From Saprospiraceae bacterium (GTDB taxonomy: Bacteria > Bacteroidota > Bacteroidia > Chitinophagales > Saprospiraceae), in contig JAHDGD010000001.1 in the NCBI GenBank assembly GCA_020627825.1, positions 1 through 64,000 on the forward strand: a stretch of DNA of 64,000 nucleotides. Reading direction: 5' to 3'. The notes under the pieces were generated by a model. It made no database searches. It saw nothing but the letters and a program-made list of their open reading frames with translations, and was not told the origin of the DNA. This document shows, one piece after another, positions 30,180 through 38,411 of the stretch (the first letter of the stretch is position 1; each line of letters begins with the position of its first letter). A program made the translations under genes and the position numbers.

Positions 30180-31096
30180 ATTGGAATAATTTTAGAATTA
30201 ATGTGAAGGTCTAAGCTCTTTTGTACAACGGATTGTATTAGTACAGCTAAATTTTCAATCCATTTCTTTTTGTGGAATGTTCTATGATGAACCAAGCTGA
30301 TTTGTCTAACTGGAACTGGAGCTTTTAACTTTTTGACTTTATGTTTGTGTTCATTGGATAATTGATGAACAGCAAGTTCAGGTATTATGGTTAAACCATG
30401 ACCTTGGTTAACAAGATTCATAACAGTTTCTATACTACCTATTTTATACAATGTATTACCTGGAATTTGATCTTTTCTATTACATAGGTTTAATGCTTGA
30501 GATCTTAAACAGTGCCCTTCTTCTAATAAAATTAATCTATCCATGTTTATATCATTGGGATTGATCTCTTCAACATGGCTCTCATCATCAGAATAAAGGA
30601 AAAATGCCTCTTTAAACAAAGGGTGTTCTGTAATTTCCTTTATTGCTAAAGGAGTTGCTAATAATGCGCAATCAATTCGATCATCGATCAATTGTTCTAT
30701 TATTGATGCAGTAGTTGCCTCGATTATAGTTAATTGTATAGATGGAAATTGAGTTTGAATAAGAGGTAGAATGATAGGTAAAACATAAGGTGCAAGAGTA
30801 GGTATAATTGCAATTGAAACCTCTCCTTCCATTGATTCAATTTCACCTTTAGTCAGATCAATAAGCTTTCTTCTTTCCGACAAAATAACTTTAGCCTGAT
30901 CTATAATTTTAAGTCCAAGTTCAGTTGTCTTTATGGGGTTTGACGATCGATCAAATATTTGAATTTCTAATTCCTCTTCGAGTTTCTTAATCATCATAGA
31001 TAGAGTTGGCTGCGTGACGAAATTCTCTTTAGCCGCTAATCCAAAATGCTTTAGTTTATGTAAAGAAAGTAAGTATTCTAATTGGGAAAAATTCAT
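30176..31096 (-). CDS. oxyR: LysR-type peroxide-sensing regulator OxyR
   Basis: 306 residues from the preferred ATG at 31096 (the frame opens seven codons earlier, but LysR proteins begin at MNFSQLEYLL). N-terminal winged helix with FVTQPTLSMMIKKLEEEL as the recognition helix; C-terminal periplasmic-binding-like sensor. The motif EEGHCLRSQALNLC keeps both OxyR redox cysteines (C196 and C205, nine apart as in the C199/C208 pair of E. coli), so it can form the activating disulfide. It is coupled to a SnoaL-like lipoprotein and diverges from an ankyrin gene, as OxyR genes often do from their targets. I could not pick out an OxyR operator in the short divergent region. Confidence 0.93.
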   Translation of the reverse strand: MNFSQLEYLLSLHKLKHFGLAAKENFVTQPTLSMMIKKLEEELEIQIFDRSSNPIKTTELGLKIIDQAKVILSERRKLIDLTKGEIESMEGEVSIAIIPTLAPYVLPIILPLIQTQFPSIQLTIIEATTASIIEQLIDDRIDCALLATPLAIKEITEHPLFKEAFFLYSDDESHVEEINPNDINMDRLILLEEGHCLRSQALNLCNRKDQIPGNTLYKIGSIETVMNLVNQGHGLTIIPELAVHQLSNEHKHKVKKLKAPVPVRQISLVHHRTFHKKKWIENLAVLIQSVVQKSLDLHINSKIIPI

Positions 31097-31182
31097 AATA
31101 AATAAAATCAATGCCAATATAAGAACAATTGATTTGCTTTATACCTTATGGTCTGTTAATTTTATAGATAAAAATTGGTTCA

Positions 31183-31638
31183 ATGGATTTGATTTCAGTA
31201 GTTAAACAAGGTAATATTCAGCAAATTTCTGATCTTATAGCTCGAGACCCTTCTCTAATTAATACGCACGATGACAAAGGATTCACACCATTGGTTTTTG
31301 CTAGTTATATGAATAAAAAAGAGATTGTGGAATTACTACTTAAAAATGGTGCTGATGTCAATTCAATAGATATTGCTGGAAATACTGCTCTTATGGGTGT
31401 TTGCTTTAAAGGGCATATAGAGATTGCAGATCTTTTATTGGAACATGGAAGTAAAGTAAATGTAGTCAACACATTAAATCAAACAGCTTTGCACTTTGCG
31501 GCAATGTTTGACCAATTTGAAATAGTAAAAAAGTTAATGGAACATGGATGTGATACTCAGTTAAAAGATAAATCAGGCAAAACCGCAAAAGAATATGCAC
31601 ACGAAAAAGGATTTTCCCGTATCGTTACACTGTTGTAA
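31183..31638 (+). CDS. ankyrin-repeat protein
   Basis: 151 residues made of about four ankyrin repeats (DKGFTPLVFASYMNKKEIVE; AGNTALMGVCFKGHIEIA; NQTALHFAAMFDQFEIV; SGKTAKEYAHEKGFSRIV) with a short N-terminal helix and no signal peptide, hence cytoplasmic. Diverges from oxyR with an 86-bp gap. In Pseudomonas the ankyrin protein AnkB accompanies catalase KatB and OxyR control; a similar oxidative-stress role is inferred here, although no catalase is in the window. Its end faces the Prc gene across a 23-bp palindrome. Confidence 0.9.
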   Translation: MDLISVVKQGNIQQISDLIARDPSLINTHDDKGFTPLVFASYMNKKEIVELLLKNGADVNSIDIAGNTALMGVCFKGHIEIADLLLEHGSKVNVVNTLNQTALHFAAMFDQFEIVKKLMEHGCDTQLKDKSGKTAKEYAHEKGFSRIVTLL

Positions 31639-31642
31639 GTTA

Positions 31643-31665
31643 TTTTTGGGCTTAAAGCCCAAAAA
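31643..31665. repeat. perfect 23-bp palindrome between convergent genes
   Basis: Arms TTTTTGGGCTT and AAGCCCAAAAA around one A, in the 34-bp gap between the ankyrin and protease stops. Identical over all 23 bp to the copy at 57013-57035. T on the left and A on the right is the reverse of terminator polarity, although a stable hairpin forms in both directions. Confidence 0.8.
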
Positions 31666-31672
31666 TTCTAAA

Positions 31673-33757
31673 CTATTTTTGCACCAATCTTTTGTCAAAA
31701 TCTAACATATCTTGCATAATTAGCAAGCTTTCATTTAATTGAATATCACTTAATAAAGAATTTAGAAATCGGTCACTTTTAATTTTCCTAGTTGTGAATT
31801 CATTAACATAAGACTCATCACTAGAAGTTATCTGTGCATACATATCCTCTATTTTATCTTCGAATATGGAATCAAAGCGATCCATTTTCTTACTCATATC
31901 ATCTAACTCATTTTTATACATATCGAAATCTAAATAAACTTGCGTTTTATCTTCTTGACCTGAAATAAATTGACTGTATTCTTTCAACCGAGTGAAATTG
32001 GGATTGTCTTCCACCCTTACTTGGCTATTTGACTTTAAGATATCAATCTTTTTCGTTTTATAAACATTTTGATTATATGAAAGAGGTTTTATCTTGCTGT
32101 AAGATAAAGCATCTTCATTATCACTTTCTCCATATTCTATGGAATAAAATTCATCAGGAACAATGATATCAGGAATAATACCTTTCAATTGATTGCTTTC
32201 GCCTGATACTCTAAAAAATTTTTGAACAGTTAATTTTACTTGCCCCAAAGGTTTGATCGAATGATCGCCTTCTATCATACGATCAAGATCGAATAAGCCT
32301 TGAACCGTTCCTTTACCGTATGTTTTAGGGCCACCTACTATAACCGCACGATCATAATCTTGTAAAGCACCTGCAACAATTTCAGAAGATGAAGCACTTA
32401 CTCCATTTACTAAAACAATTAATGGGCCATCATAAGCAACATTTTTATTCTCATCTTTGTATATTTCTTTTTCTCCTCTATTGTCTGTTACCTGAAGAAC
32501 AGGTCCTTTTTCAATAAATAATCCCGTCATATCAATTGCATCTGGTAATGATCCACCTCTATTATATCGAAGATCTAAAATTATGCCATTGACACCATCT
32601 TTATTAAGTTTTGCAATCTCTTTTTCTACATCGGCAGCACAACTTTTTCCACCATCAAAAGTACCATAAAACAATGGTAGGTGTATATAACCAATACGAT
32701 TTACTTCATTTTCAATTCCTATAATCGCAGATCTAGCTAAAGCATCTTCCAGTATGATCTCATCACGTTCTATAGCAATTGTTTTTGTAATTCCTCCTGT
32801 TCTTTTTACCTTAAGAATGACGACACTTCCTTTATCACCTCTAATCATTCTGATAACATCTTCAACTCTCATTCCAGCAATATCTATCGATTTCTCATTC
32901 TCTTGCTGAACTTCTATTATAATGTCATTTTCCTGTAATTCTTGACCTTTCCAGGCAGGTCCTCCAGGTACTATACTCATTACTTTAACAAAATCCCCTT
33001 CTTGTAATAATTGAGCCCCTATTCCTTCTAATTTATTTCCCATTTGGATCTCGAAATTTTCTTGTTCCTGAGGGCTAAAATAGGAGGAATGGGGGTCAAA
33101 TTGGCTCATTATAATATTGATGTATTGATCAAAACGGTCATTTCTTGAAATATTATGAAGTCTTTCGAACCATTCATCATACAATTTCATGGTTTTTAAA
33201 ATAGCTTCATTTTTTAACTCTTCTTTGCTTTTGTCACTGTCTGAAAGATCATACATTTTACCCACAACTGTATATTGGATGAGATCTTCCCATTCTTGAT
33301 ATAAAGCTTCAATTGAACTAGGATGTTCTTTTTTTGCTCCATCTGTTTCATAAGAAACCATTTCATTAATTGAAATATCTTTATGAATGATCTCTTTATA
33401 TATACCTTCTGCCCTATCAATGGCATCATCCATTACTAGACAAGTTTTATTAAAAAACTCGAAATCAAAGTCATTAATTTGATTGTCAATATCTCTTATG
33501 TAAGTGGATAAATGATTGATTTCGGATTGCAATAAAAAACGTTTTGACTCATCTAATAAAGAAATATAATCGTCGAAAATAGCTTCAGAAAATGTATCAT
33601 CGATTTCTTTTGGAGAAAAATGCAGGTAATCAGAAATACCCATAACTGTATAAAGAATGGCACTTTCTCTTTCGTAATTTGAACTATCAACTTGAAAAAA
33701 AGAACTAACGAATACTAGACAAATACTATAAAATAAACTTCTCTTGTTCATAGCCAA
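31673..33757 (-). CDS. prc: C-terminal processing (tail-specific) S41 protease
   Basis: 694 residues of the Prc/Tsp class, which trims C-termini of periplasmic proteins and lipoproteins. A signal sequence (LFYSICLVFVSSFFQ) is followed by an N-terminal helical region, a PDZ domain around residues 230-320 (GIGAQLLQEGDFVKVMSIVP), and the S41 core. The catalytic Ser is in VNGVSASSSEIVAG and the Lys in GPKTYGKGTVQ. A DUF3340-like C-terminal helical part follows. Its length matches the long Bacteroidota and E. coli form. No lipobox; likely periplasmic. Monocistronic, ending at the convergent palindrome. Confidence 0.92.
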   Translation of the reverse strand: MAMNKRSLFYSICLVFVSSFFQVDSSNYERESAILYTVMGISDYLHFSPKEIDDTFSEAIFDDYISLLDESKRFLLQSEINHLSTYIRDIDNQINDFDFEFFNKTCLVMDDAIDRAEGIYKEIIHKDISINEMVSYETDGAKKEHPSSIEALYQEWEDLIQYTVVGKMYDLSDSDKSKEELKNEAILKTMKLYDEWFERLHNISRNDRFDQYINIIMSQFDPHSSYFSPQEQENFEIQMGNKLEGIGAQLLQEGDFVKVMSIVPGGPAWKGQELQENDIIIEVQQENEKSIDIAGMRVEDVIRMIRGDKGSVVILKVKRTGGITKTIAIERDEIILEDALARSAIIGIENEVNRIGYIHLPLFYGTFDGGKSCAADVEKEIAKLNKDGVNGIILDLRYNRGGSLPDAIDMTGLFIEKGPVLQVTDNRGEKEIYKDENKNVAYDGPLIVLVNGVSASSSEIVAGALQDYDRAVIVGGPKTYGKGTVQGLFDLDRMIEGDHSIKPLGQVKLTVQKFFRVSGESNQLKGIIPDIIVPDEFYSIEYGESDNEDALSYSKIKPLSYNQNVYKTKKIDILKSNSQVRVEDNPNFTRLKEYSQFISGQEDKTQVYLDFDMYKNELDDMSKKMDRFDSIFEDKIEDMYAQITSSDESYVNEFTTRKIKSDRFLNSLLSDIQLNESLLIMQDMLDFDKRLVQK

Positions 33758-33860
33758 TAATTTATAAAAGCATTACACTATACTTTATCATAAATGTAAC
33801 CACTTTTAAGAAGTTAATGATGCCAAGTAAATGACAATTAACAATAAATTAAAAGACAAG

Positions 33861-34925
33861 TTAGCTTGAGGGAGGATACCGTTTTGTGGAGACTTCAAAA
33901 GGAATACCTTTTCCTTCTTGAATAAAATCTATTAAAACGTGAGCATAATATGGGGAAAGAGAACTTCCTTTTGTTCCCATTCCATTAAATATATAAACAT
34001 GTGGATATTTATGATGTGGGCCAATAATAGGACGTCTATCTTTACTAGAAGGTCTTATTCCTGAAAGATGTGCTTTAATTTCATATGGACATAAAAGCGT
34101 ATTGTTCAACATAGTAAATAGCTTTTCTTTCATTTTTTCTCCAACAAATGGATCATAATTCTTCCATTCATAAGTTGCTCCTACCCAATAAAGATCTTTT
34201 CCTAATGGTGTTATAAACATCGTATTCTTAAACGCGGCATTGAGTTTTAAGTCTGGAGCAGACACAAGGAATAATTCTCCTTTGGAGGGAGCAAAAGGAA
34301 TATGACTCCACAAGCTATTATAAATAGACCTCCAACCTTCAGCAAAGACAATATTTTTAAAAGATAAACTTTTATATGTAATAGAGTTTTCGTGAAATCG
34401 AAGATCATCTAATTTTACCCATTCATCGATTAATTCATCATCTAGCTTCAACTTATTGAGATAAGAATCTTGTAAAGTAGAAAGTTTAATTCTATGGCAA
34501 TTTTGTAATTCGCCCATTAAATCAACCGTCTTTAATTTATTTGAAAATTTACTTTTATCAAAAGCTAGACGATCCAATAGAAATTCCTTTAAAAATGGAT
34601 CTGCTGATTTAGCAAGCCAAGCATTTTCTTCAGCTACATTTTGAAATGTACGCAGGATATGCAATCTATCTGTAAAATTGATATTAAACTCATCTTCCAA
34701 TTCTTTATAGTGCTTTATTGCAAAAGGTAATATGGTATCAATATTCCACGACTTTACAAATCTTCTTCCAGTAATCGGATTTATTAAACCAGCAGCAACT
34801 TTAGTAGATTCTCCAGGAGATGATTGATGAATATGCATGCATGTTAATCCTTTCTTTTTAGCAATGTAGGAAAGATTTATACCTGCAATGCCTTGGCCGA
34901 CAATGAGTAGATCAATTTCCTTCAT
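33861..34925 (-). CDS. FAD-dependent oxidoreductase (DAO family)
   Basis: 354 residues from the preferred ATG at 34925; the open frame extends 20 codons further but the dinucleotide-binding strand begins immediately after MKEIDLLIVGQGIAG. GxGxxG (GQGIAG) binds FAD, and the C-terminal GIRPSSKDRRPIIGPH, with its GIRP/RRPIIG signature, identifies a glycine/D-amino-acid oxidase-like fold. No signal peptide. The start overlaps the MmcQ/YjbR gene by 14 bp. Substrate unknown; the family in Bacteroidota has no confirmed reaction. Confidence 0.85.
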   Translation of the reverse strand: MKEIDLLIVGQGIAGINLSYIAKKKGLTCMHIHQSSPGESTKVAAGLINPITGRRFVKSWNIDTILPFAIKHYKELEDEFNINFTDRLHILRTFQNVAEENAWLAKSADPFLKEFLLDRLAFDKSKFSNKLKTVDLMGELQNCHRIKLSTLQDSYLNKLKLDDELIDEWVKLDDLRFHENSITYKSLSFKNIVFAEGWRSIYNSLWSHIPFAPSKGELFLVSAPDLKLNAAFKNTMFITPLGKDLYWVGATYEWKNYDPFVGEKMKEKLFTMLNNTLLCPYEIKAHLSGIRPSSKDRRPIIGPHHKYPHVYIFNGMGTKGSSLSPYYAHVLIDFIQEGKGIPFEVSTKRYPPSS

Positions 34926-35271
34926 TGAATGACTGAATGGTTTTTTTAGAAAGACTATTCCATACAAGTTGATATGAATGATCAATAAGTTCTTGAATCA
35001 TTTTTGATGTTAGTTGGCCTTCACAATTTATGGTATTCCAATGTTTCTTATTCATGTGATAGCCAGGGAGAATTTCAGGATGCTCATCCCTTAGCAAAAT
35101 AGCTCGTTCAGGATCACATTTTAAATTTATAGAAAAAGGTATCCTTTCCAAGCCCGCTAGAGCAAACATTTTATTTAAGACCTTGAAAACTAGTGTATGT
35201 TCGTCGAAAGGAAATGATTCACTTACACCCGGTTTTTCTAAACAATATAATCTAAATTCTTCGATGTTCAT
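34912..35271 (-). CDS. MmcQ/YjbR family protein
   Basis: 119 residues covering the full MmcQ/YjbR domain: LKPGVSESFPFDEHTLVFKV-type start (here CLEKPGVSESFPF), FALAGLERIPFSINLKCDP, PEILPGYHMNKKHWNTI and a closing helix ending in LVWNSL. These CyaY-like-fold proteins are often annotated as DNA binding but lack a confirmed role. Overlaps the FAD oxidoreductase downstream and lies 30 bp below ribA; likely one transcript. Confidence 0.93.
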   Translation of the reverse strand: MNIEEFRLYCLEKPGVSESFPFDEHTLVFKVLNKMFALAGLERIPFSINLKCDPERAILLRDEHPEILPGYHMNKKHWNTINCEGQLTSKMIQELIDHSYQLVWNSLSKKTIQSFNEGN

Positions 35272-35301
35272 ATAATCAAAGATAAAGAAGAAATTGACTT
35301 T

Positions 35302-35889
35302 CTAAAACAAATGGCCCATTCGCTTTCTTTTTGTTTCGAAGTATCCTAGATTTTCTTTTTTAGTAGGCAAAATAATAGGAACCCTTTTGGTTACTTCAAT
35401 TCCATATTGTGTTAAATATTCCATTTTTAATGGATTATTTGTCATTAGATGTACAGCAGAAATATGAAAGTGATTTAATATTGCGACTGCATCTTGATAT
35501 TCACGCGCATCTGCTTGATGTCCAAGAGCCAGATTTGCATCAACTGTATCCAAACCATTCTGTTGCAATTTATAGGCTTTAAGCTTCTCTATCAAACCAA
35601 TACCTCTTCCTTCTTGTCGAAGATAAATTACCATACCATTATTTCTTGCTGCTTGCTTCAAACTTACATCAAGTTGTTCCCCACAATCGCATTTTTTAGA
35701 TTGAAAAATATCACCTGTCATACATTCAGAATGCACTCTCAATAATACGGGTTCTTTTATGTTTAATAAAGGAGAAACAATAGCTAGATGCGGCATTTGT
35801 TCTGAATCCTTTTGGGCGAAAGCCATAATTCTGAATTCGCCATAGTCGGTTGGCACAAGAGCCTCTGATTGTAAAGTTATATGATCCAT
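35302..35889 (-). CDS. ribA: GTP cyclohydrolase II
   Basis: 195 residues from the preferred ATG at 35889 (the frame opens 23 codons earlier in the preceding gap, but homologues start near this Met). It opens GTP to 2,5-diamino-6-ribosylamino-pyrimidinone phosphate, the first step of riboflavin synthesis. Zinc ligands are in SECMTGDIFQSKKCDCGEQ. Active-site motif RQEGRGIGLIEKL and the C-terminal TNNPLKMEYLTQYGI are intact. It stands alone without the RibB domain commonly fused to it. The 40-bp gap upstream is too short for an FMN riboswitch and shows none. A degenerate GGC-GAAA-GCC palindrome at 35813-35825 encodes AFAQ. Confidence 0.95.
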   Translation of the reverse strand: MDHITLQSEALVPTDYGEFRIMAFAQKDSEQMPHLAIVSPLLNIKEPVLLRVHSECMTGDIFQSKKCDCGEQLDVSLKQAARNNGMVIYLRQEGRGIGLIEKLKAYKLQQNGLDTVDANLALGHQADAREYQDAVAILNHFHISAVHLMTNNPLKMEYLTQYGIEVTKRVPIILPTKKENLGYFETKRKRMGHLF

Positions 35890-35929
35890 ATAATTCAAAA
35901 CAAAATATCCACACAAAAGTTTGTGAAGC

Positions 35930-37609
35930 TTACCAAAAATATGCGTACAAAAATGCAACGATTAATAAAATAGCCATAGCACTTATATTAAATACTCCAG
36001 AAGTATGGAAAAGATCTTTCTTAAACTCTATAGCTTTTTCATCATTTTTACCTTTATTATCAAATCCTGATACGATCAAAATAATCAACATTGTAAGAAG
36101 TGCAGTGATGCCCATTTGATGTAAAAAAGGAGTTTTAGGCAATATTCCAGCATCAGGCCCCAATTTTAATAATAGCGCAATAGGTATAGATGCTAAGACC
36201 CCAAATATAGCCCCTTTATTACTTGCCTTCTTATAAAATAATCCCATTACAAAAACAGCTAAAATTCCTGGTGAAACTACACCTGTATATTCCTGTATGT
36301 ATTGAAAGACTTGCCCTAAACTTTTTAACATCGGAGCTAAGAAAATGGCAATAACTAGAGCAATGAATCCAGTAATTCTACCTACGTTTACTAATCTTGT
36401 CTGACTTGAACGTTGATTAATTAAAGGTTGATATATATCCATCGTAAAAATCGTGGAAACTGAGTTGACCATTGAAGCTAAGGAAGATACAATTGCAGCT
36501 GCTAAAGCCGCAAGGACTAAGCCCTTGAGTCCCATAGGAACATATTCACTTATCAACCAAGGAGCTGCATTATCATTGACAAAACCCGTGCTATTTTCAT
36601 TCAAGAAAGTAGGAGCTACTGACTCTAGCGTTACTTTGCCTAATGAAAGGTCCATGTTATACACATAAGCTATCATTCCTGGTAAGACCACGATAATAGG
36701 AATGATAAGCTTTAAAAAAGCTGCAAATGCAATCCCTTTTTGAGATTCTTTTAATGATTTAGCTGCTAGGGTCCTTTGTATGATGTATTGATTAAATCCC
36801 CAATAATATATATTAGCAACCCACATCCCTCCTATTAAAACCCATACACCTGGCAGATCCCACCATGCATCTTTACCATTGGGAGTTATAATCTCACCTT
36901 TCTGCAGTATCATTGAAAATTTTTCGGGAATTACATCATATAAATGGCTAAGCCCTGCAAAAACACCTCCATCAGGAGTTAAACCATCCAATGCAATTAT
37001 CACTGTAATTAAACCTCCTATTACAAGTAACACCACTTGAACAACGTCAGTCCAAGCAACGGCTGATAAGCCACCCCATAAAGAATAAGCTGCAGCAAAT
37101 GCTGCTAGACCTATACAACTAATCAATAATAAACTTCCATCCCCAGTTCCTACTATTGTATCAATCGCTTTACCTCCCAAATACAATACGGTAGTAAGAT
37201 TTACGAAAACGAATAAGGCTATCCAAAATATAGCTAATATAGTTTTAAGCTGTGCACTGTACCTTTTCTCAACAAACTCTGGTATAGTATATAGACCTTT
37301 TTCTATAAATATAGGAAGAAAATATTTCCCTACAATTAAGAGCGTAATAGCTGCCATCCATTCATAAGTAGCAATCGCCAAACCAATAGCGAATCCACTT
37401 CCAGACATTCCGATAAATTGTTCTGCTGAAATATTTGCAGCAATAAGCGAAGCTCCTATAGCCCACCAAGGAAGAGATTTCGAAGCAAGAAAATAATCTT
37501 CTGCATTCTTTTTTACTCCATCCTTATTTCTGGAAACATATAGTCCAATAAATAAGATAACAACTGCGTATAGGATAAACACAGCATAATCCAAACCTGA
37601 AAAATTCAT
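35930..37609 (-). CDS. SLC5/SSS sodium:solute symporter (sugar-type)
   Basis: 559 residues with about 14 transmembrane helices. LASKSLPWWAIGASLIAANISAEQ is the first-helix signature of sodium/sugar transporters such as vSGLT, followed by FIGMSGSGFAIG and TDVVQVVLLVIGG; a later WVANIYYWGFNQYIIQR matches the vSGLT sodium/sugar-binding region. The solute is probably a hexose or related polyol, unproven. Located upstream of ribA on the same strand with a 40-bp gap. Confidence 0.9.
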   Translation of the reverse strand: MNFSGLDYAVFILYAVVILFIGLYVSRNKDGVKKNAEDYFLASKSLPWWAIGASLIAANISAEQFIGMSGSGFAIGLAIATYEWMAAITLLIVGKYFLPIFIEKGLYTIPEFVEKRYSAQLKTILAIFWIALFVFVNLTTVLYLGGKAIDTIVGTGDGSLLLISCIGLAAFAAAYSLWGGLSAVAWTDVVQVVLLVIGGLITVIIALDGLTPDGGVFAGLSHLYDVIPEKFSMILQKGEIITPNGKDAWWDLPGVWVLIGGMWVANIYYWGFNQYIIQRTLAAKSLKESQKGIAFAAFLKLIIPIIVVLPGMIAYVYNMDLSLGKVTLESVAPTFLNENSTGFVNDNAAPWLISEYVPMGLKGLVLAALAAAIVSSLASMVNSVSTIFTMDIYQPLINQRSSQTRLVNVGRITGFIALVIAIFLAPMLKSLGQVFQYIQEYTGVVSPGILAVFVMGLFYKKASNKGAIFGVLASIPIALLLKLGPDAGILPKTPFLHQMGITALLTMLIILIVSGFDNKGKNDEKAIEFKKDLFHTSGVFNISAMAILLIVAFLYAYFW

Positions 37610-37799
37610 AACGAAAAACTTATTGATTAACGAAACAGAAAACCAATAACTCTGCTAAAATGTATTCCAACTTATACACTGCATAAGTTGTATGTGATTT
37701 TATTTACTTCGTTTGGCTTTGCTAGTTTGTAAATGTAAAAAATGATTTCGTTAACACAATAGAGATATGTTATTTTATATACATCTTTTGGTATTATCC
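37610..37799. promoter_or_regulatory. promoter region of the SLC5-type symporter
   Basis: 190 bp between the AhpD-like gene end and the symporter start, both minus strand. AT-rich. I see no exact TAnnTTTG box and no strong hairpin, so no element can be assigned. Confidence 0.25.
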
Positions 37800-38402
37800 T
37801 TAATAGATGTGCTTACCTATTTCCCATTCACCATCCTTTGTAAGATACTTTTCAGCAGAATCAACAGCTGGTTTTTCGAGCATTGTTCCCATAGAATCAT
37901 TCCATCTATTTAAGTAACCAAATAATGCGATAACTCCCATTATTTCCACTATTTCTCCATCATCCCAGTGTTTCCTCATATTTTCAGAAATTTCATCATC
38001 AACTTCATTTGGAACTCTAGAAGCTGCAATGGCAAGGTCAAAGGCAGCTCGTTCTGCATCATTGAATACAGGGTGTGTTTTATATTCCCATATATGATTC
38101 ATTTTATCTTGCTTTGCTCCATATCGTTCTGCAGCTCGGATTGCATGTGCCTCACAATACCGACATCCTGTGGTCATACTAGAAAGATAAGCTATAAGTC
38201 TTTTTAACGCGCTTGTTACTCTTCCCTTATTTTCCATCACTGATTGATTCATTTCTAAAAATGCTTCAGATATACGTGGGCGATGCATCATTGTAAACAA
38301 CGAATTCGGAGTAAAACCCAAGGTTTCATTATAAAAGTCTATCATTTCCTGTAGCTCAGGATTACTATTTCGATCAATTGGTGATACTAATGGTTTTTTC
38401 AT
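37800..38402 (-). CDS. carboxymuconolactone decarboxylase/AhpD-like protein
   Basis: 200 residues. The central AhpD-type redox motif TTGCRYCEAHAIRAA has the CxxC pair and the following His. The remaining helices, including PELQEMIDFYNETLGFTPNS and FNDAERAAFDLAIAASRVP, match peroxidase-related CMD proteins. It probably acts as an alkylhydroperoxidase-like thiol enzyme. It lies 9 bp after hpd on the same strand, so is cotranscribed with tyrosine degradation, where CMD-fold enzymes can handle ring or lactone intermediates; no specific reaction is inferable. Confidence 0.88.
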   Translation of the reverse strand: MKKPLVSPIDRNSNPELQEMIDFYNETLGFTPNSLFTMMHRPRISEAFLEMNQSVMENKGRVTSALKRLIAYLSSMTTGCRYCEAHAIRAAERYGAKQDKMNHIWEYKTHPVFNDAERAAFDLAIAASRVPNEVDDEISENMRKHWDDGEIVEIMGVIALFGYLNRWNDSMGTMLEKPAVDSAEKYLTKDGEWEIGKHIY

Positions 38403-38411
38403 TATTAATTT

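Noticed and set aside
31097-31182. OxyR operator in the oxyR-ankyrin divergent region
   Set aside because: I looked for the spaced ATAG/CTAT pattern and found only an isolated ATAG; not enough to call a site.
31643-31665. Reading the 23-bp palindrome as an ordinary bidirectional terminator
   Set aside because: Flanks are T-left and A-right on the plus strand, opposite to terminator polarity, and related copies lie beside start codons and inside genes. It may still pause RNA polymerase, so this is a caution rather than proof.
35890-35929. FMN riboswitch upstream of ribA
   Set aside because: Only 40 bp separate ribA from the symporter gene and no RFN-like conserved segments are visible.
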